Below, in pieces: positions 20,751-31,950 of a DNA stretch of 64,000 bases; within the stretch, counting starts at the first letter, position 1, and every line of letters starts with the position of its first letter. Below the pieces are notes generated by a model that worked only from the letters and a program-made list of their open reading frames with translations, was not told the origin of the DNA and did not search any database. Source of the DNA: Amphiura filiformis. Its lineage: Eukaryota > Echinodermata > Ophiuroidea > Amphilepidida > Amphiuridae. Where the stretch lies: contig NC_092642.1 in NCBI RefSeq assembly GCF_039555335.1, forward strand, positions 8,566,752-8,630,751. The letters run 5' to 3'. The position numbers were made by a program, and so were the translations under genes.

Positions 20751-21231
20751 AGGGTGGTGCAATAATTATGTGTACCCGGGTGAATTCTCAAAATGGTCTG
20801 CCAAAATCGCTTGCCCCCCCCCTCTGGTCGTGCCAAAAATCTTTGCCCCCCCTTTCGACGTGCCAAAAACCTTTGCCCCCCTTTTGATGTGCCAAAAATC
20901 TTTGCCCCCCCTTACACATGCAAGATTTTGGGAACCTGAATTTAAAACCTTAAATTGTCTTATCATATAGTGTGAGCGCAGTGCGCAGGAAAGTTTGCAT
21001 ATTTGAACGTGTTCCTAACGCTTTTCCTACGCCTTTTAGGGCGTAATATAGAAACGGTGCCCAAAATATCTGTGCCAAAAATTGCTTGCCCCCCCTTTTG
21101 ACCTGGCAAAAATCGCTTGTCCCCCTTTTGACCTGCCAAAAAATGCTTGCCCCCCCCCTTTTGGCCTGCCAAAAAATCTTTGCCCCCCCCTATAATTCAC
21201 CCCGGGGTACACATAATTATTGCACCACCCT
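20751..21231 (+). mobile_element. MITE with AGGGTGGTGCAATAATTATG termini, full-length
   Basis: The left end reads AGGGTGGTGCAATAATTATG and then 'tgtacccgggtgaatt'; the right end is the inverse, closing at 21231. The interior has repeated 'ccaaaaatc.ttgcccccc' words and 'gggaacctgaatttaaaacc'. It belongs to the same family as 1302-1702 with a changed terminus. Confidence 0.8.
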
Positions 21232-21390
21232 TATGGGTAGTGTATATTGTTCATAAATTATATAGCTTTTAAATTTTGGGCATTTTTGCTCTGTTGCACT
21301 GTACCATTATGGAATTTGAGCAAATCAATTACCGACAGTCCGACACAAGCAGGTATACAGTGTATTATTTTATTTTTATTTCAGATCTCA

Positions 21391-21484
21391 GGAGCACAGC
21401 TCACTTGGTAAGCGTCAGAATTTGGTACACGAGCGCTTGAACTTTAAATCGGAAGGTGGTGAGTTCGAGCCTCATCACGGTCAC
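21391..21484 (+). pseudogene. tRNA-like sequence (SINE head or tRNA pseudogene)
   Basis: The A-box-like AGCTCACTTGGTAAGCG (about 21398) and a T-arm GTGAG-TTCGAGC-CTCAT (about 21459-21475) are well formed. The anticodon stem pairs poorly. It sits in the loop of the inverted structure, opposite in strand to the one at 20248. Confidence 0.5.
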
Positions 21485-21545
21485 TTTAATTTTATAATCC
21501 AAATATTGTTCGAACTTTTCATATTTGTTTTTCTTTTATTGTTTC

Positions 21546-22136
21546 TTTTTCTTTGTCTTTTTTTTTCTTGTTTTATTTAATTTTTCTTTATTTTTCTTTG
21601 ATTCATATTGCCAGGGTAAGGAGTGGAGGGAACTAACGGCCCATTCAGTGATTTTTTCATCTGGACGATCGTAAAAATCATCAAAATTCAGATTTTGTAC
21701 AATGATATAGTCAGTAATAATCTTTTGATCATGACTATCATCATCCGAAGAGCAGTTTCAGACAATTGCTTGGGATTGTTGGGGCAGAGGTTATCTTTTG
21801 AATTCTTTCATGACCGCTGAAGCAGAGTCAAACCTGTCAAGGACACTCGGCGTGAATTGAACTGATTTAATTTATATACTGACAGTATATATAAATTAGC
21901 TACATGTAGGCCTATTTGAATGGGGCTTCAACTTCGCGTCGATACTGCCGTTTTCTTGGGTTTTTGCCATTTTTTCATTAAAAATTTTTATAAAAGTAAC
22001 AATTTGATTTTTTTTTTCACTTTCGCTGGGATCACTGAATGGGGCTTTGCAACGCGATATATTCAAAACTTGTATTCACCTACTGTTATAGCATTAATCC
22101 GATTATTACACAACTTCGCCAGCGTATTCAAGACAT
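21546..22136 (-). repeat. Right arm of the 4.6-kb inverted structure
   Basis: It is the reverse complement of the left arm, with landmarks 'ggacactcggcgtgaattga' (about 21841) and 'ccagcgtattcaagacat' (22119). It is shorter than the left arm. Confidence 0.75.
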
Positions 22137-22668
22137 CCAATGCAAATAATCACCTAGATTATGACGTTCATACCGTAAATATGGCGGAGTACTCAAATTC
22201 ATTCAACAAAAGCATGATTACAAGCTATTGCAATCTACATCGCGACAGCTCGTCTCACACACATAACAAATGCACTATACGACCAACTAGGTTGACGACA
22301 ACGCTTGATTGAATGCACTGCATTGCGCCATGATTACGGTGAAGGACACCGGTTCAAATCCTTTGTATGGAGCTAATCAATAATTTCACGCACATCCTCT
22401 ATTATTGCCCAATTATTGCCCGGGATGATTGCACACTGTAAAAGAGCTATTGTTATAATGTTTGATGAAATCGTGTTTAACTATTTGCTTAAGAAAGGCA
22501 CAATACAGATAAAGCAGACAGATTTACTACATGTGGTACATGTATATACATATAGGGAATGTGTTCGAGTATTACCTAATTATAATAGGGCGTATCCAAA
22601 ATGAATTCACACCCCTTTCAAATGTCGAGCCAAAGTGCAGGCCCTATGACTGAGCACCTTGCATTACC

Positions 22669-23023
22669 CCGGGGGTCACTCCCATTGTGGCTTGTACACC
22701 ATCCGCGATAATAAAAACGTGTAAAAGGGTAGTTTTTCGTGGGTAGGCAATATACGCGCGTACCGTACCGTGTTTAGGGTGTCAAAAACATGACAAATTG
22801 GAAAAAAGGGTAGCAAAATTGCAATTGCTAATACGCGGAAATGAAATTTAGGGTATGAAATTTGATGCAAGGAATAAAATCCCTGTTTAGGGTGTGAAAA
22901 CAGGCATGTGTTACCTGTTTAGGGTATCGCTTTTAGCCAAGGGTTAAATCCTTGTTTAGGGTGCTTTTCAAAAGTTGATTATCGCGGATGGTGTACAGGC
23001 CACAATGGGAGTGACCCCCCGGC
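22669..23023 (+). mobile_element. MITE with 46-bp inverted ends and CATTACC duplication
   Basis: The ends carry GGGGGTCACTCCCATTGTGG and 'gtacaccatccgcgataat' and their inverse. CATTACC flanks both sides (22662-22668 and 23024-23030), a 7-8 bp target duplication consistent with hAT-type mobilisation. The interior repeats 'gtttagggt' several times. Confidence 0.8.
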
Positions 23024-23194
23024 CATTACCGCACTTTTATTTCCATGCATTTTTCATCTTTTCCCCATCAACCAGGTCATGCAGGGTAATGATTCACTAC
23101 CCACATATTTAGTGGGGAGGGCAGAAGTCCATAAAATCTTTTTTGTGATCTTCAAGCTGCTTTCAAATCAGCTTTTGATTGTAGTTTGTTACTC

Positions 23195-23705
23195 CGGTGT
23201 TACCCACTAAATCGTCACCCGTACTGTTCTACTGGAGCACATCAATGGGTATGACCTATATTGTTAATAATAATATTGTAAATAAAAATAAAAATAAAAA
23301 TAAAAAATCACTAAATCGTCACCCGTACTGTTCTACTGGAGCACATCAATGGGTATGGCCTATATTGTTAATAATAATATTGTAAATAAAATAAAATAAA
23401 AATAAAAATAAAAAATCACTAAATCGTCACCCGTACTGTTCTACTGGAGCACATCAATGGGTATGACCTATATTGTTAATAATAATATTGTAAATCACCC
23501 GTACTGTTCTACTGGAGCACATCAATGGGTATGACCTATATTGTTAATAATAATATTGTAAATAAAAATAACAGTTCTACTGGAGCACATCAATGGGTAT
23601 GACCTATATTGTTAATAATAATATTGTAAATAAAAATAAAACTTCTACTGGAGCACATCAATGGGTATGAATAATATTGTAAATAAAAAAAAATAAAAAA
23701 AAAAA

Positions 23706-23795
<90 letters not shown>

Positions 23796-23810
23796 AAAAA
23801 AATATAAATA
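23195..23810 (+). repeat. Tandem array of a LINE-tail-like unit ending in long poly(A)
   Basis: 'gttctactggagcacatcaa' recurs at about 23226, 23330, 23438, 23506, 23574 and (shortened) 23643. Spacing falls from about 105 to 68 bp as the front of the unit is lost. Each unit ends in 'taataataatattgtaaata' plus A-rich sequence. The array closes with about 100 bases of near-pure A. Confidence 0.8.
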
Positions 23811-24202
23811 TACCGTAATGACCCGGGTATAAGCCCACCTTCGGCTATAAGCCCACCCCCTATTTTTTCAAAACATTCTGGGAACAAGGGTGCACTCAGG
23901 TATAAGCCCAGTACTAAATTTTGGCCCAATTCTTAAATCAAATCAATGCTTTGCTCTCATATTTAAGAAAAAATATAAAAAATATCAGTTGATAATTAAC
24001 ATTCCACACTTATAATTTTAAGAAATTGAAATAAAATATAGAAATTACTGGTACATTGGGCATATGGAAATGGGGGTGATTGTTCTTATTTTTAAACTCA
24101 TGCACTAGCCCTTCCCCGGTTATAAGCCCACCCCCATTTTTGAAGTGAAAGCTGCCATCTAGGGGGGGGGGGGAGTGGGCTTATACCCGAGTGGTTACGG
24201 TA
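23811..24202 (+). mobile_element. TA-flanked MITE, 'gggtataagcccacc' family, copy 1
   Basis: The right end GGGCTTATACCCGAGTGGTT plus ACGGTA is the inverse of the left end TACCGTAATGACCCGGGTAT, with small changes. A second complete copy is at 25091-25474. TA ends point to Tc1/mariner mobilisation. Confidence 0.85.
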
Positions 24203-24272
24203 AATATAAATATAAATATAAATATAAATATAAATATAAATATAAATATAAATATAAATATAAATATAAAAA
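24203..24272 (+). repeat. (AAATAT)n microsatellite
   Basis: About eleven hexamer units directly follow the MITE end. They give open frames of KY repeats that are not genes. Confidence 0.9.
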
Positions 24273-24489
24273 GTGTTTTTGCTGGGGGCGTTACCGCATA
24301 TTCGTAGTATCTCCCTGCATTACCATTACCATGCATTGCCCATCAACCATTTGCTCAGTAGAAACACACTGTTTGAAAGAAATTGATATGATGAAGAAAA
24401 AGGGGTGAAATTCATTATTTTTGAAAGGGTTTCAGACAGTGCTGTGTCCATGACTATAGTTTGTAGGCCATAGCAATATCATAAATTAT

Positions 24490-24935
24490 TCAGTGTATCA
24501 CCTTGTGATTCATCATCATCATCAGTCGGCTGCGGAGCCAGGCGACTACAAGCTTTCTCCAACTAATGCGATCTTGGGCAAGCGAAACAATTTTGTTTGG
24601 CTGCAGCATCCCTTCAGTATCTCCCAGGAGGTGCTGGACATACTGTAAGTACAGTGTGCTTGTCAGTCCCGGTTTCCTCTTCCCATGTGGTGGAATATAA
24701 AGCGCACATTCTTTCACAGGCTCGCCATCTTCAAGACGCAGTATATGGCCGAGAAATTTGAGTTGATGAATCTTGACTCTGGCAACCAGTGGAGTGGTGT
24801 TGGTCAGGTTGTAGATGGTTTCGTTTGGAATCCGATCCACACGCTTGATGTTTAACATGACTCTGTAGCAAGATGTTGCAAATGCATTTATCTTGTTTTC
24901 CATGTCCTTGGTAATTACCTTGTGATTGCTTCATA
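24490..24935 (-). mobile_element. RTE-like LINE 3' remnant
   Basis: The minus-strand frame from 24903 codes INAFATSCYRVMLNIKR, then LKFLGHILRLEDGEPVKEC, GKRKPG and ISWRKLVVAW. This is the well-known C-terminal layout of RTE-type endonuclease/reverse-transcriptase proteins (CYRxMLxI, LxxLGHxLRM, GRPxxTW, DRxxWRxLV). The 3' end is a (TGA)n tail at about 24508-24522. The reading frame of 137 codons is intact but 5'-truncated. Confidence 0.75.
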
Positions 24936-25090
24936 TCCTAACCAACATGCAAGTATAGACAGGCCTTGACTGAACATGGTTGGCTAGCCCCCCCATAGTA
25001 TGCCTCAAATTTGCGGTGCACATCTGTTTGACGAAATTGACCGATTTAACTTTTTGGAATTTTTTAAAATAAAAAATACCCAAATATCAG
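24936..25090. other. Short spacer
   Basis: No feature was identified. Confidence 0.4.
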
Positions 25091-25474
25091 TACCGTAACC
25101 ACTCGGGTATAAGCCCACCTTCGGCTATACGCCCACCCCCCTATTTTTCAAAACATTCTGGGAACAAGGGTGCACTCGGGTATAAGCCCAGTTGTAATTT
25201 TGGCTAAGTTCTTTAATCAAATCAATGCTTTTCTCTCACATTTAAGAACAAGTATAAAAAAATATCAGTTGATAATAAACATTCCATACTTATAATTTTA
25301 AAAAATTGACATTGATGATAGAAAATATGGGTACATCAGGCATAAACAAATGGGGATGATTGATCTTATTTTTAAATTCAACTACTAGCCTCTCCCCGGT
25401 TATAAGCCCACCCCCATTTTTGAAGTGAAATCTGCCATCTAGGGGGGTGGGCTTATACCCGAGTGGTTACGGTA
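25091..25474 (+). mobile_element. TA-flanked MITE, 'gggtataagcccacc' family, copy 2
   Basis: The left end TACCGTAACCACTCGGGTAT is a perfect inverse of the right end closing at 25474. Internal sequence is colinear with 23811-24202. Confidence 0.88.
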
Positions 25475-26275
25475 ATAATATGTACAAGTAATCCTGCTGT
25501 CAAAATTTCATGCATCTGTCAATTGATCTGAATACAATCATCTATTATGAAAATAAAATGAAATGGTTTCCACAGCTTACTAACTGTGCCAACTAGAATC
25601 AATTGTAAAAATTCCCATGGAAACTTGTTCATATTTGCACATGTAAAGTACTGCAGTAGTGTAGCCAGTGTGGGGAAGGGGGGTGAGTGCCCCCTCACAA
25701 AAAAATGAAATAGAAAAGTGCCCCTCTGACAAAATTGAAAGAGAAAATCGAGAATGGAATGGAAAGGAAAGCGGCAAGGAGCCTGTTCCCCACAGGTAAA
25801 ACTGTCCATGTGAAGTTCATCATATGATGATTCAATTGCAACCTAGATTCCAACCTATTTCGCACCCCTCCCGCCTCCACCAAGCAATATTGGAGCAACC
25901 ATTTTATGCATTTCAATGATGGGGGCAATTCCATGTTAAAATGACATTTTTTCAAAAATATGAACTTTGCAATTGGCAATGATTGATGATATATTTTGAT
26001 TATACACCCTTTAAAGTTAACAAAAAAGAAATTTTCAAATGAATATCAGCTGCAGTATTTTTTTTTTCATTGATTTGAAGGATTTAATGTATTTTCTTAC
26101 ATTTTGTTAATAGCAGACAGTCTAAAGTAATTAATTTTTTTTCTCATTAATATGATGGAACAAAAACAATTCTTTTTTTGTGATAGTGTTGTTTGATACA
26201 TAATTTGTCAAAATAAAAATTAAAAAATTAGGAAGCTGTGTTGGTAATGGTCAGGATGGCACGGCAAGTTGTATA
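25475..26275. other. No gene recognised
   Basis: AT-rich intergenic DNA. A C/G-rich phrase near 25665-25725 looks like a decayed repeat, but I found no second copy in the window. Confidence 0.4.
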
Positions 26276-27140
26276 ATGTTAAGCATGTAACGCGAGTCAC
26301 AAAAAGAACAACTTTTTAATGCAGTAAAAAATCTAAAGGGTTATAAATGTTCCCTTTCATTTTCCTCCTGGTTTGGGTCATAACTAATAATTATTTCATA
26401 AGGTTTTTGGTTTGCTACAATTGTACCACCAGAGACAGACTATTCAAAATGGTAACACGAGTCACAATGTAACGCGAGTCACGATATTGTAACGCGAGTC
26501 ACACATATTATACAGCTCTCTATACAGTAGGGCTAGAAAATAATCCATAAATAATCACTAAAACTTCTCCCTCCCAATTTTACCCTCCCCAGGACTCATA
26601 ATTATTGTACATCACTATTAACAAATTGCAGGACTGGAAACCGTTTTTATCCCCATCTGTGAATTCAAATTCACAATTTGACTTTCCATTATAAACACCC
26701 ACTACCACCATTCCACCCCAGTTTCTCCACCTAACCCCAGAACAGAAGAACATGTTTAAAGTTGAATTCCACAATATAAATTAAATAGAGCATGTTTAGC
26801 GCTTTCAAATTGGGCTGTGTTATCAAATAGTGAGTGTAACAGTCATGTAACGTAACACGAGTCACGCACGAAGTTGGCCATTTTAAAAATACCAAACTCA
26901 AATGTACTTAATGTTTGCTTCTGTAGTATAGCTGCAGTAAAAGGTAATTACCTAGTGGTATCAACTTTTGTGTGCAGCTTCTTGTTTGAGAAGAAATATT
27001 GAAAAAGTAAAAGCTCAATTTGGAAGGGGTAATTTTAGTAACAAAAGTCACAACCACATTTTTGTCAATAAATGTTACATCGTTACATAGAGTTATTCAC
27101 AAATTACAAGTTTACGTGATTTGATACATGTAAAGAGAAG
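26276..27140 (+). repeat. GTAACGCGAGTCAC repeat family, copy A
   Basis: GTAACGCGAGTCAC or close variants occur at about 26288, 26453, 26468, 26485 and 26851. A 280-bp stretch after 26860 ('agttggccattttaaaaata' ... 'taaatgtt') is colinear with copy B at 30520-30930. The parts before it resemble 29600-29800. Confidence 0.65.
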
Positions 27141-27207
27141 ATAAATAAATCAAGTCTGAGGAATGTGTTCCACATTGATCAGCGACGGCCTTTTATATTT
27201 TGCTCCT

Positions 27208-27352
27208 AGGGGCTCTGCAATAAGCAGACCTCCCCTCTCAGCCTGCCATAAATTGCTTGATCCTCTTCTCGGCCTGCCAAAAAATCCTTACCCCTCTTTG
27301 CACATATGGAAAATTTTTAGGAACCCATTTTGCAAACCTTAAATGGTCTATT
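27208..27352 (+). mobile_element. Truncated AGGGGCT-GTGCAATAA MITE
   Basis: It starts AGGGGCTCTGCAATAAG and contains 'cctgccaaaaaatcctta' and 'aggaacccattttgcaaacc'. The right end is missing; the foldback at 27353 begins there. Confidence 0.65.
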
Positions 27353-28998
27353 AGAGTCATTCCATGTCAACTCCTGGGATGTGCACCGCAGCACCTCTTC
27401 AATTTTTTTTTTTCTGTGTGGTGGTAGATATTGATGAGAAAGTAAAATCCTGAAAAGTTGAGCTTCATATGCTATTTCGTTTTCCCGTGGCATCAATTTG
27501 AAATTGAGGGGATCAGCGTAAAAATGTGTCATAGCGAAAAGACGATGTTTGGAGGTCCATAAATGTATAAAGGAACCCCCTACAACTTTGAAAAGTATGT
27601 ATCCTGGGGTACTTAATTGTGTAGAGTTCAAATCTGGCATCAGAAAACTTGTAACTCCTTTACTTTAAAAGATATAGGGCCCTCAAAATGCAACTTTGTC
27701 CATCCAGGACCAACTTCGGGGGGGGGGGGGGGGTCAGAACTCAAAAAGTAAAAATAATTTTTTTTCCATTTTTTGCCAGTCAGAACCCTTTGGTAGGACA
27801 TTACTCTTATCCAATATTGAGTCAATTAAAAATTTTTTAGCTGAGATATTACCCATGCAAAACTCCAATAGTACATTTTTTGTACATTTTGACCCCCCTG
27901 AAAACCAATGTCAGACATTTTGCCCCACCATCAACTTCAGGTATGTTGAAAATATGTTCTTGGACAACATTTCTGAGAAATAGTGGCTTGGGGTCTTGAT
28001 GACTTTGCTTTAAAAACATCAGTTAGGTTTGCCTACTCACATATGAGTCATTCCAGCCACATCAACAAAAAGGGTTGGTTGGTCAGTGGTCATCCCCTCA
28101 AATTTCTAGCATACTTCTATGAGCATAATGAACACATAGAAAAATGAATGCTCAAATCAAGCGGTTTTGGAGATATGGCTGTCAAAATTTGGCCCAGATC
28201 CCCACTTTTTGCTCGTCGTCGAGTTAGTAGCATTTTGGGACATTCATATTTTGACTTTGCAAAAAAGATATTATACTGAAAAGTACTAACTGGGGCCAGA
28301 TTCTTTTACCCAGAAAAACAGAATCTGGCCTCAAAAACATTGTATCTTATCTACTGAAGAAGTTATGGGTCTTTCAAAACCTCTTTTTAGTTTAGTTTTT
28401 GACAAATAAATTTTCACAAAAGCGAAACAAGGTTTTGAGAGACCCATAACTTTAAGTGAATAAGATACACTATTCAGAGGCCAGATTCTGTTTTTCTGGG
28501 TAAAAATCACCCAGTTAACTTTTCAGCATAATATCATTTTCAAAGTCAAAATATGAGTGTCCCAAAACGCATACTAATTCAACGACATGACTTTAAGAAG
28601 AGCAAAAATGTGGGTCTGGGCCAGAATTTGACAAGCTCTACACAATTACCGCTGGCTATTCCCCATGTTCATTACTTTTCAGAGTATGCTAGAAATGATT
28701 TTAGCAAAATTTGAGGGATGACCACTGACCAACATGCTCTGCTATGGCAAGCACATGTTTTTAATGCTGATCCCCTGCCAATTTCAAATTGATGCCACAG
28801 GAAAACTGGGGGCAAATGTCTGAATAGCTGTACTATGAGCTCAAATTTTTCTAATTGACAGGATTTTAAAGGGTTCCGACTGGCTTTCTCATCTGACCCC
28901 GAATTCTGGACCACCACTTTTTTACAGAAAAGAAAAAAATACATTGAAGAGGTGCTATGTGCAAATGCATCCCAGGAGCTGACATGGAATGGCTCATA
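27353..28998 (+). mobile_element. Large foldback element, ~1.65 kb
   Basis: Outer ends: 'gagtcattccatgtcaactc' at 27354 and its inverse near 28975-28996. Inner arms meet at a hairpin centred near 28404 ('cccagaaaaacagaatctgg' at 28309, inverse to 28500). 'ggtcagtggtcatcccctca' (28081) and 'aatttgaaattg' are also inverted. The left half is longer, with about 480 extra bases near 27560-28050. No transposase was found. Confidence 0.75.
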
Positions 28999-29009
28999 TA
29001 TCAGTTTTG

Positions 29010-29518
29010 CATCTATACGTCAGGCACAAAAAGAAACTCATCAGTTATAGTCACCCTTGCTGTTCAACAACTTGATAATTTTGCATTATTCTGAAATATA
29101 CATTTTGTTAGTTGGATTTTGCTTTCTCGTTTGACATCCTGTTCATGAAAATCGAGCAAGAAATTGACCAAGATATGTGCCTCCAAACCCCCAAAATCAA
29201 AAGTTGCAATTTTAACGATTCAATTGTGCCTGTTCAACTGTGTGCTTTATTGATCGGCCCGTGGTGCTTGTGTACAACACAACGATGCATCCCATTGAAA
29301 ATCGTTGAAATTGCAACTTTTACTTTTGGGGTTTGAGAGTTTGGAGGCGCATGTCGTGGTCAATTCTTGTTCAATTTTTACGAACAGGGTGTCAAGTGAG
29401 AAAGCAAAGTCCAATTAACAAAATGTATATTTCAGAATAATCCAAAATGATCAGGTTGTTGAACAGCAAGGATGACTATAACTGACAAGTTTCTTTTTGT
29501 GCCTGGTGTATATGAATG
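29010..29518 (+). mobile_element. Second foldback element, ~500 bp
   Basis: 'caggcacaaaaagaaact' at 29031 is inverted at about 29487-29505. The arms run inward for about 210 bp, with 'gctgttcaacaact' and 'aaaatatatttt'-type words paired. The centre is near 29260. It abuts the previous foldback. Confidence 0.75.
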
Positions 29519-30519
29519 TTTCCATACAGTTTTTCAATGCATTTTATGTACATGTAATAAATGTATATGAAAATTGTATTCTTATTCAAATTGCCAGTTT
29601 TTTTAAATTTCCACCATTAGCCCCCATTACCACCACCCACCCCACCACACCACCACCCCACCCCACCACCACCCCACCCCAGAGGAGAGGGTCCTTTTTA
29701 ATGCTGAATTACAGTATTTTTATAGTGCTAAAGTAAAACTGACCACAATGGAAATGAAATTGAGCGTGTTTGAAGCTTTCACATATCAAAACCTTTCTAT
29801 GTGAAAAGTAACATGTTTTTTACCCAAAATAATATTCACTGCGCAATGAAAAGCTACAGTGACCTTGATCAACGCGAGCTATGTGGAGTCATGCTAAAAA
29901 TAGATCGTATAGTCTATGCAAAGTCTCACGCTGGTCGCATTTCACTGTAATGCTAATTATGCTGTGCCATATAGACTGTGACTAAGACTAGCAGACCCAG
30001 CGAGTTATCGAAGGGACTAGAATTGACTTCTGATTAGGGGGTACCCATAGTTTTTTGTATGCGGCGAGACTAAATTCAGGTCTATCATAACCATTTTTAG
30101 ATGACCATTAGGGAAAATATCTATACAGTCGATTAACCCGAGGACATTTTTAATAGCGTAGCGCTATTTCGACGAGTGACTGTTGGAACAGGGCAGGTTT
30201 GACAGGAAAACCCAGAAAAACTTGATTCCACGCAGGGAAAGGAACACAATTTAGTGAAAACATGGAATAAATAAAAATTCAGGCGGGTTCATGGAAGCAC
30301 CTACAGCTTCAAAAAAAATAATTTTAGGGTTAAGGAATATCTCAAGGTAATATAAACGTGGGAACAGAATTCTGAGTTCACTAGTTCGAAATTGACGGCG
30401 ATTTAAAGAAAAATTTGGCCATTTTAGCTAGTTTTCTGTTGCGTTTTGAATGGCCAAGTCTTTCGTGGATTCACTGATTCTGAAATGTTACTAAAGGTTT
30501 TGATATGAAGTGGGACCAT
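29519..30519. other. Upstream region of the zinc-finger gene; CCACC run
   Basis: A C/A-rich (CCACC)n run lies at 29622-29683. The rest is unique. A 5' untranslated exon of the downstream gene may lie here, but I could not place one. Confidence 0.4.
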
Positions 30520-30930
30520 GTAATCAAAATAGTGAGCGTAACGCGAGTCACGTAACGCGAGTCACGCACCAATTTAGCTAAAGTTGGCCATTTTAAAAAT
30601 ACCAATCTCAAATATACTTGGTGTTTGTATAAGGTAATTACTTAGTGGTATAAACTTTTGTCTCAGCTGTTTGTTTGAGGAGAAATATTGAACAAGTAAA
30701 AGCCTAATTTTGAAGGTGTAATTTTTCGTAACGCGAGTCACAATCACATTTTTGGCTAATAAATGTTCATCTAGTTATTTACAAAATTAAAGTTTATGTG
30801 ATTTGATACGTTGGGTCAGTAAGTACATGTGGAGAGAAGATGAATAAACCAACTCCTTGTTCAATTGTATTTATATGACATTGAATGTGCTGATTTTATC
30901 AAAAATGTAACGCGAGTAACATGGAATTGC
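30520..30930 (+). repeat. GTAACGCGAGTCAC repeat family, copy B
   Basis: The motif occurs at about 30537, 30552 and 30729, with a variant at 30907. The intervening text is colinear with 26846-27125. It ends about 100 bp before the first exon of the zinc-finger gene. Confidence 0.7.
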
Positions 30931-31092
30931 CCATGGGCAGATTAGCAGGGCATCTTTTGTCTAAATTAACAACATTCTTATGAAGAACTTTAAATGTGTA
31001 AAGTATCAATATATTTTTCATTTTTACAGCTGGCAGCATTGAGTGACTAGAAGAACTCCACACAAGCAATCCAGGGAAGACAGCTTTCTACC

Positions 31093-31420
31093 ATGATTCC
31101 ATCTAAAGAAATTGAACAGTCTACCAACCCACAGTCTTCAGCAACAGCAAACTTTCACAAAGACTCCAACTGTTGCATCTGCCAGTACTGTAATGCTATC
31201 TTAGATTCCTTCCGAGGCCTCATTACTCACCTCAAGACACAGCATAGGGAGGTAGTAGGATGGTACACACACATGGGGGTGATTATGCCGATGATGAGCG
31301 CTCAGAGGATCAGATGGTAAAAACCTTGTGCCAGCAAGATGATGGGTTTGAAAAGAGCAATAAGCAGGCAAAGGGGCTACTTGTGATGGTAGCCCATTCA
31401 AAATCTCAGGACTTAACAAG
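31093..31420 (+). CDS. Zinc-finger gene, first coding exon (contains an apparent frameshift)
   Basis: A splice acceptor (tttttacag) ends at 31029, so a 5' untranslated exon lies upstream. ATG at 31093 opens MIPSKEIEQSTNPQ and a C2H2 finger at 31180-31245 (CxxC-x12-H-x4-H). Just after it, near 31246-31256, the frame must shift to reach the acidic stretch GGDYADDERSEDQ, which stays open to the donor AAG|GTATGT at 31420/31421. That second frame joins the next exon in phase (AG|G, Arg). The original frame stops at 31318. The shift may be a sequence error, a real mutation or an unseen splice. Confidence 0.6.
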
Positions 31421-31950
31421 GTATGTTGGATTCATTTAAGTATTTACTGTGATAAATAGCATCTGTAAAGGAAATCCAAGAGCTGCAAGAAATTCTTGCA
31501 TTTGCTGTAGTATTGAATCTGATTTGCACCCTGACGAGATCCATGCTATTTATTTAACAGGGACCTGTATTATGTTTACCATGTAATGGAAGTTTAATAT
31601 AACATGACATTTCCATGTTAAAGTTTCTAAATAATAATAATAATAATAATAGGAACTAAGTAAAGAAATGTCACTGCCATTAAACCATTAAGTGCTCCCT
31701 GCGATGTTTGTTCCTGTGCCAGGTTTTAATTCGAAAACCCAACTTCATGCAAACAGCGCAACTGCTGAAACGGGCCATATATTAGACAGATGTAAGATGA
31801 AAGTGGTAGTCCACAGAGTGCCAATTTAAGAAAGGATGCAAATTTTTTTCAATATACTATACAGTGATGTTGATTTTTATCAAATCTATGCTGTTTACCA
31901 AGTATTTCCTTCCAATATCTGTTGTGTATTTACTTATATTTACCATACAG
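31421..31950 (+). other. Intron of the zinc-finger gene
   Basis: GTATGT at 31421 and TACCATACAG ending at 31950 bound it. It contains an (AAT)n run at 31630-31652. Removal joins two open frames with a shared Arg codon. Confidence 0.7.

Larger units (their letters stand above)
18018..22649. repeat. 4.6-kb inverted structure (long foldback or inverted duplication)
   Basis: Outer words 'agggcctgcactttggctcg' (18022) and their inverse (22625-22649) frame longer inverted arms at 18459-19280 and 21546-22136. A 2.3-kb loop lies between. A non-inverted phrase 'ggacaccggttcaaatcc' is present in the same orientation at about 18361 and 22341. The structure has gained MITEs and tRNA-like pieces. No transposase was seen. 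Confidence 0.7.

Noticed and set aside
21391-21484. Functional tRNA gene
   Set aside because: The A and B boxes look good, but the anticodon stem does not pair and the acceptor stem is poor.
23590-23929. Poly-phenylalanine frames on the minus strand
   Set aside because: They translate the long poly(A) run.
24175-24408. 77-codon frame with KY repeats
   Set aside because: It is a product of the (AAATAT)n microsatellite and the MITE end.
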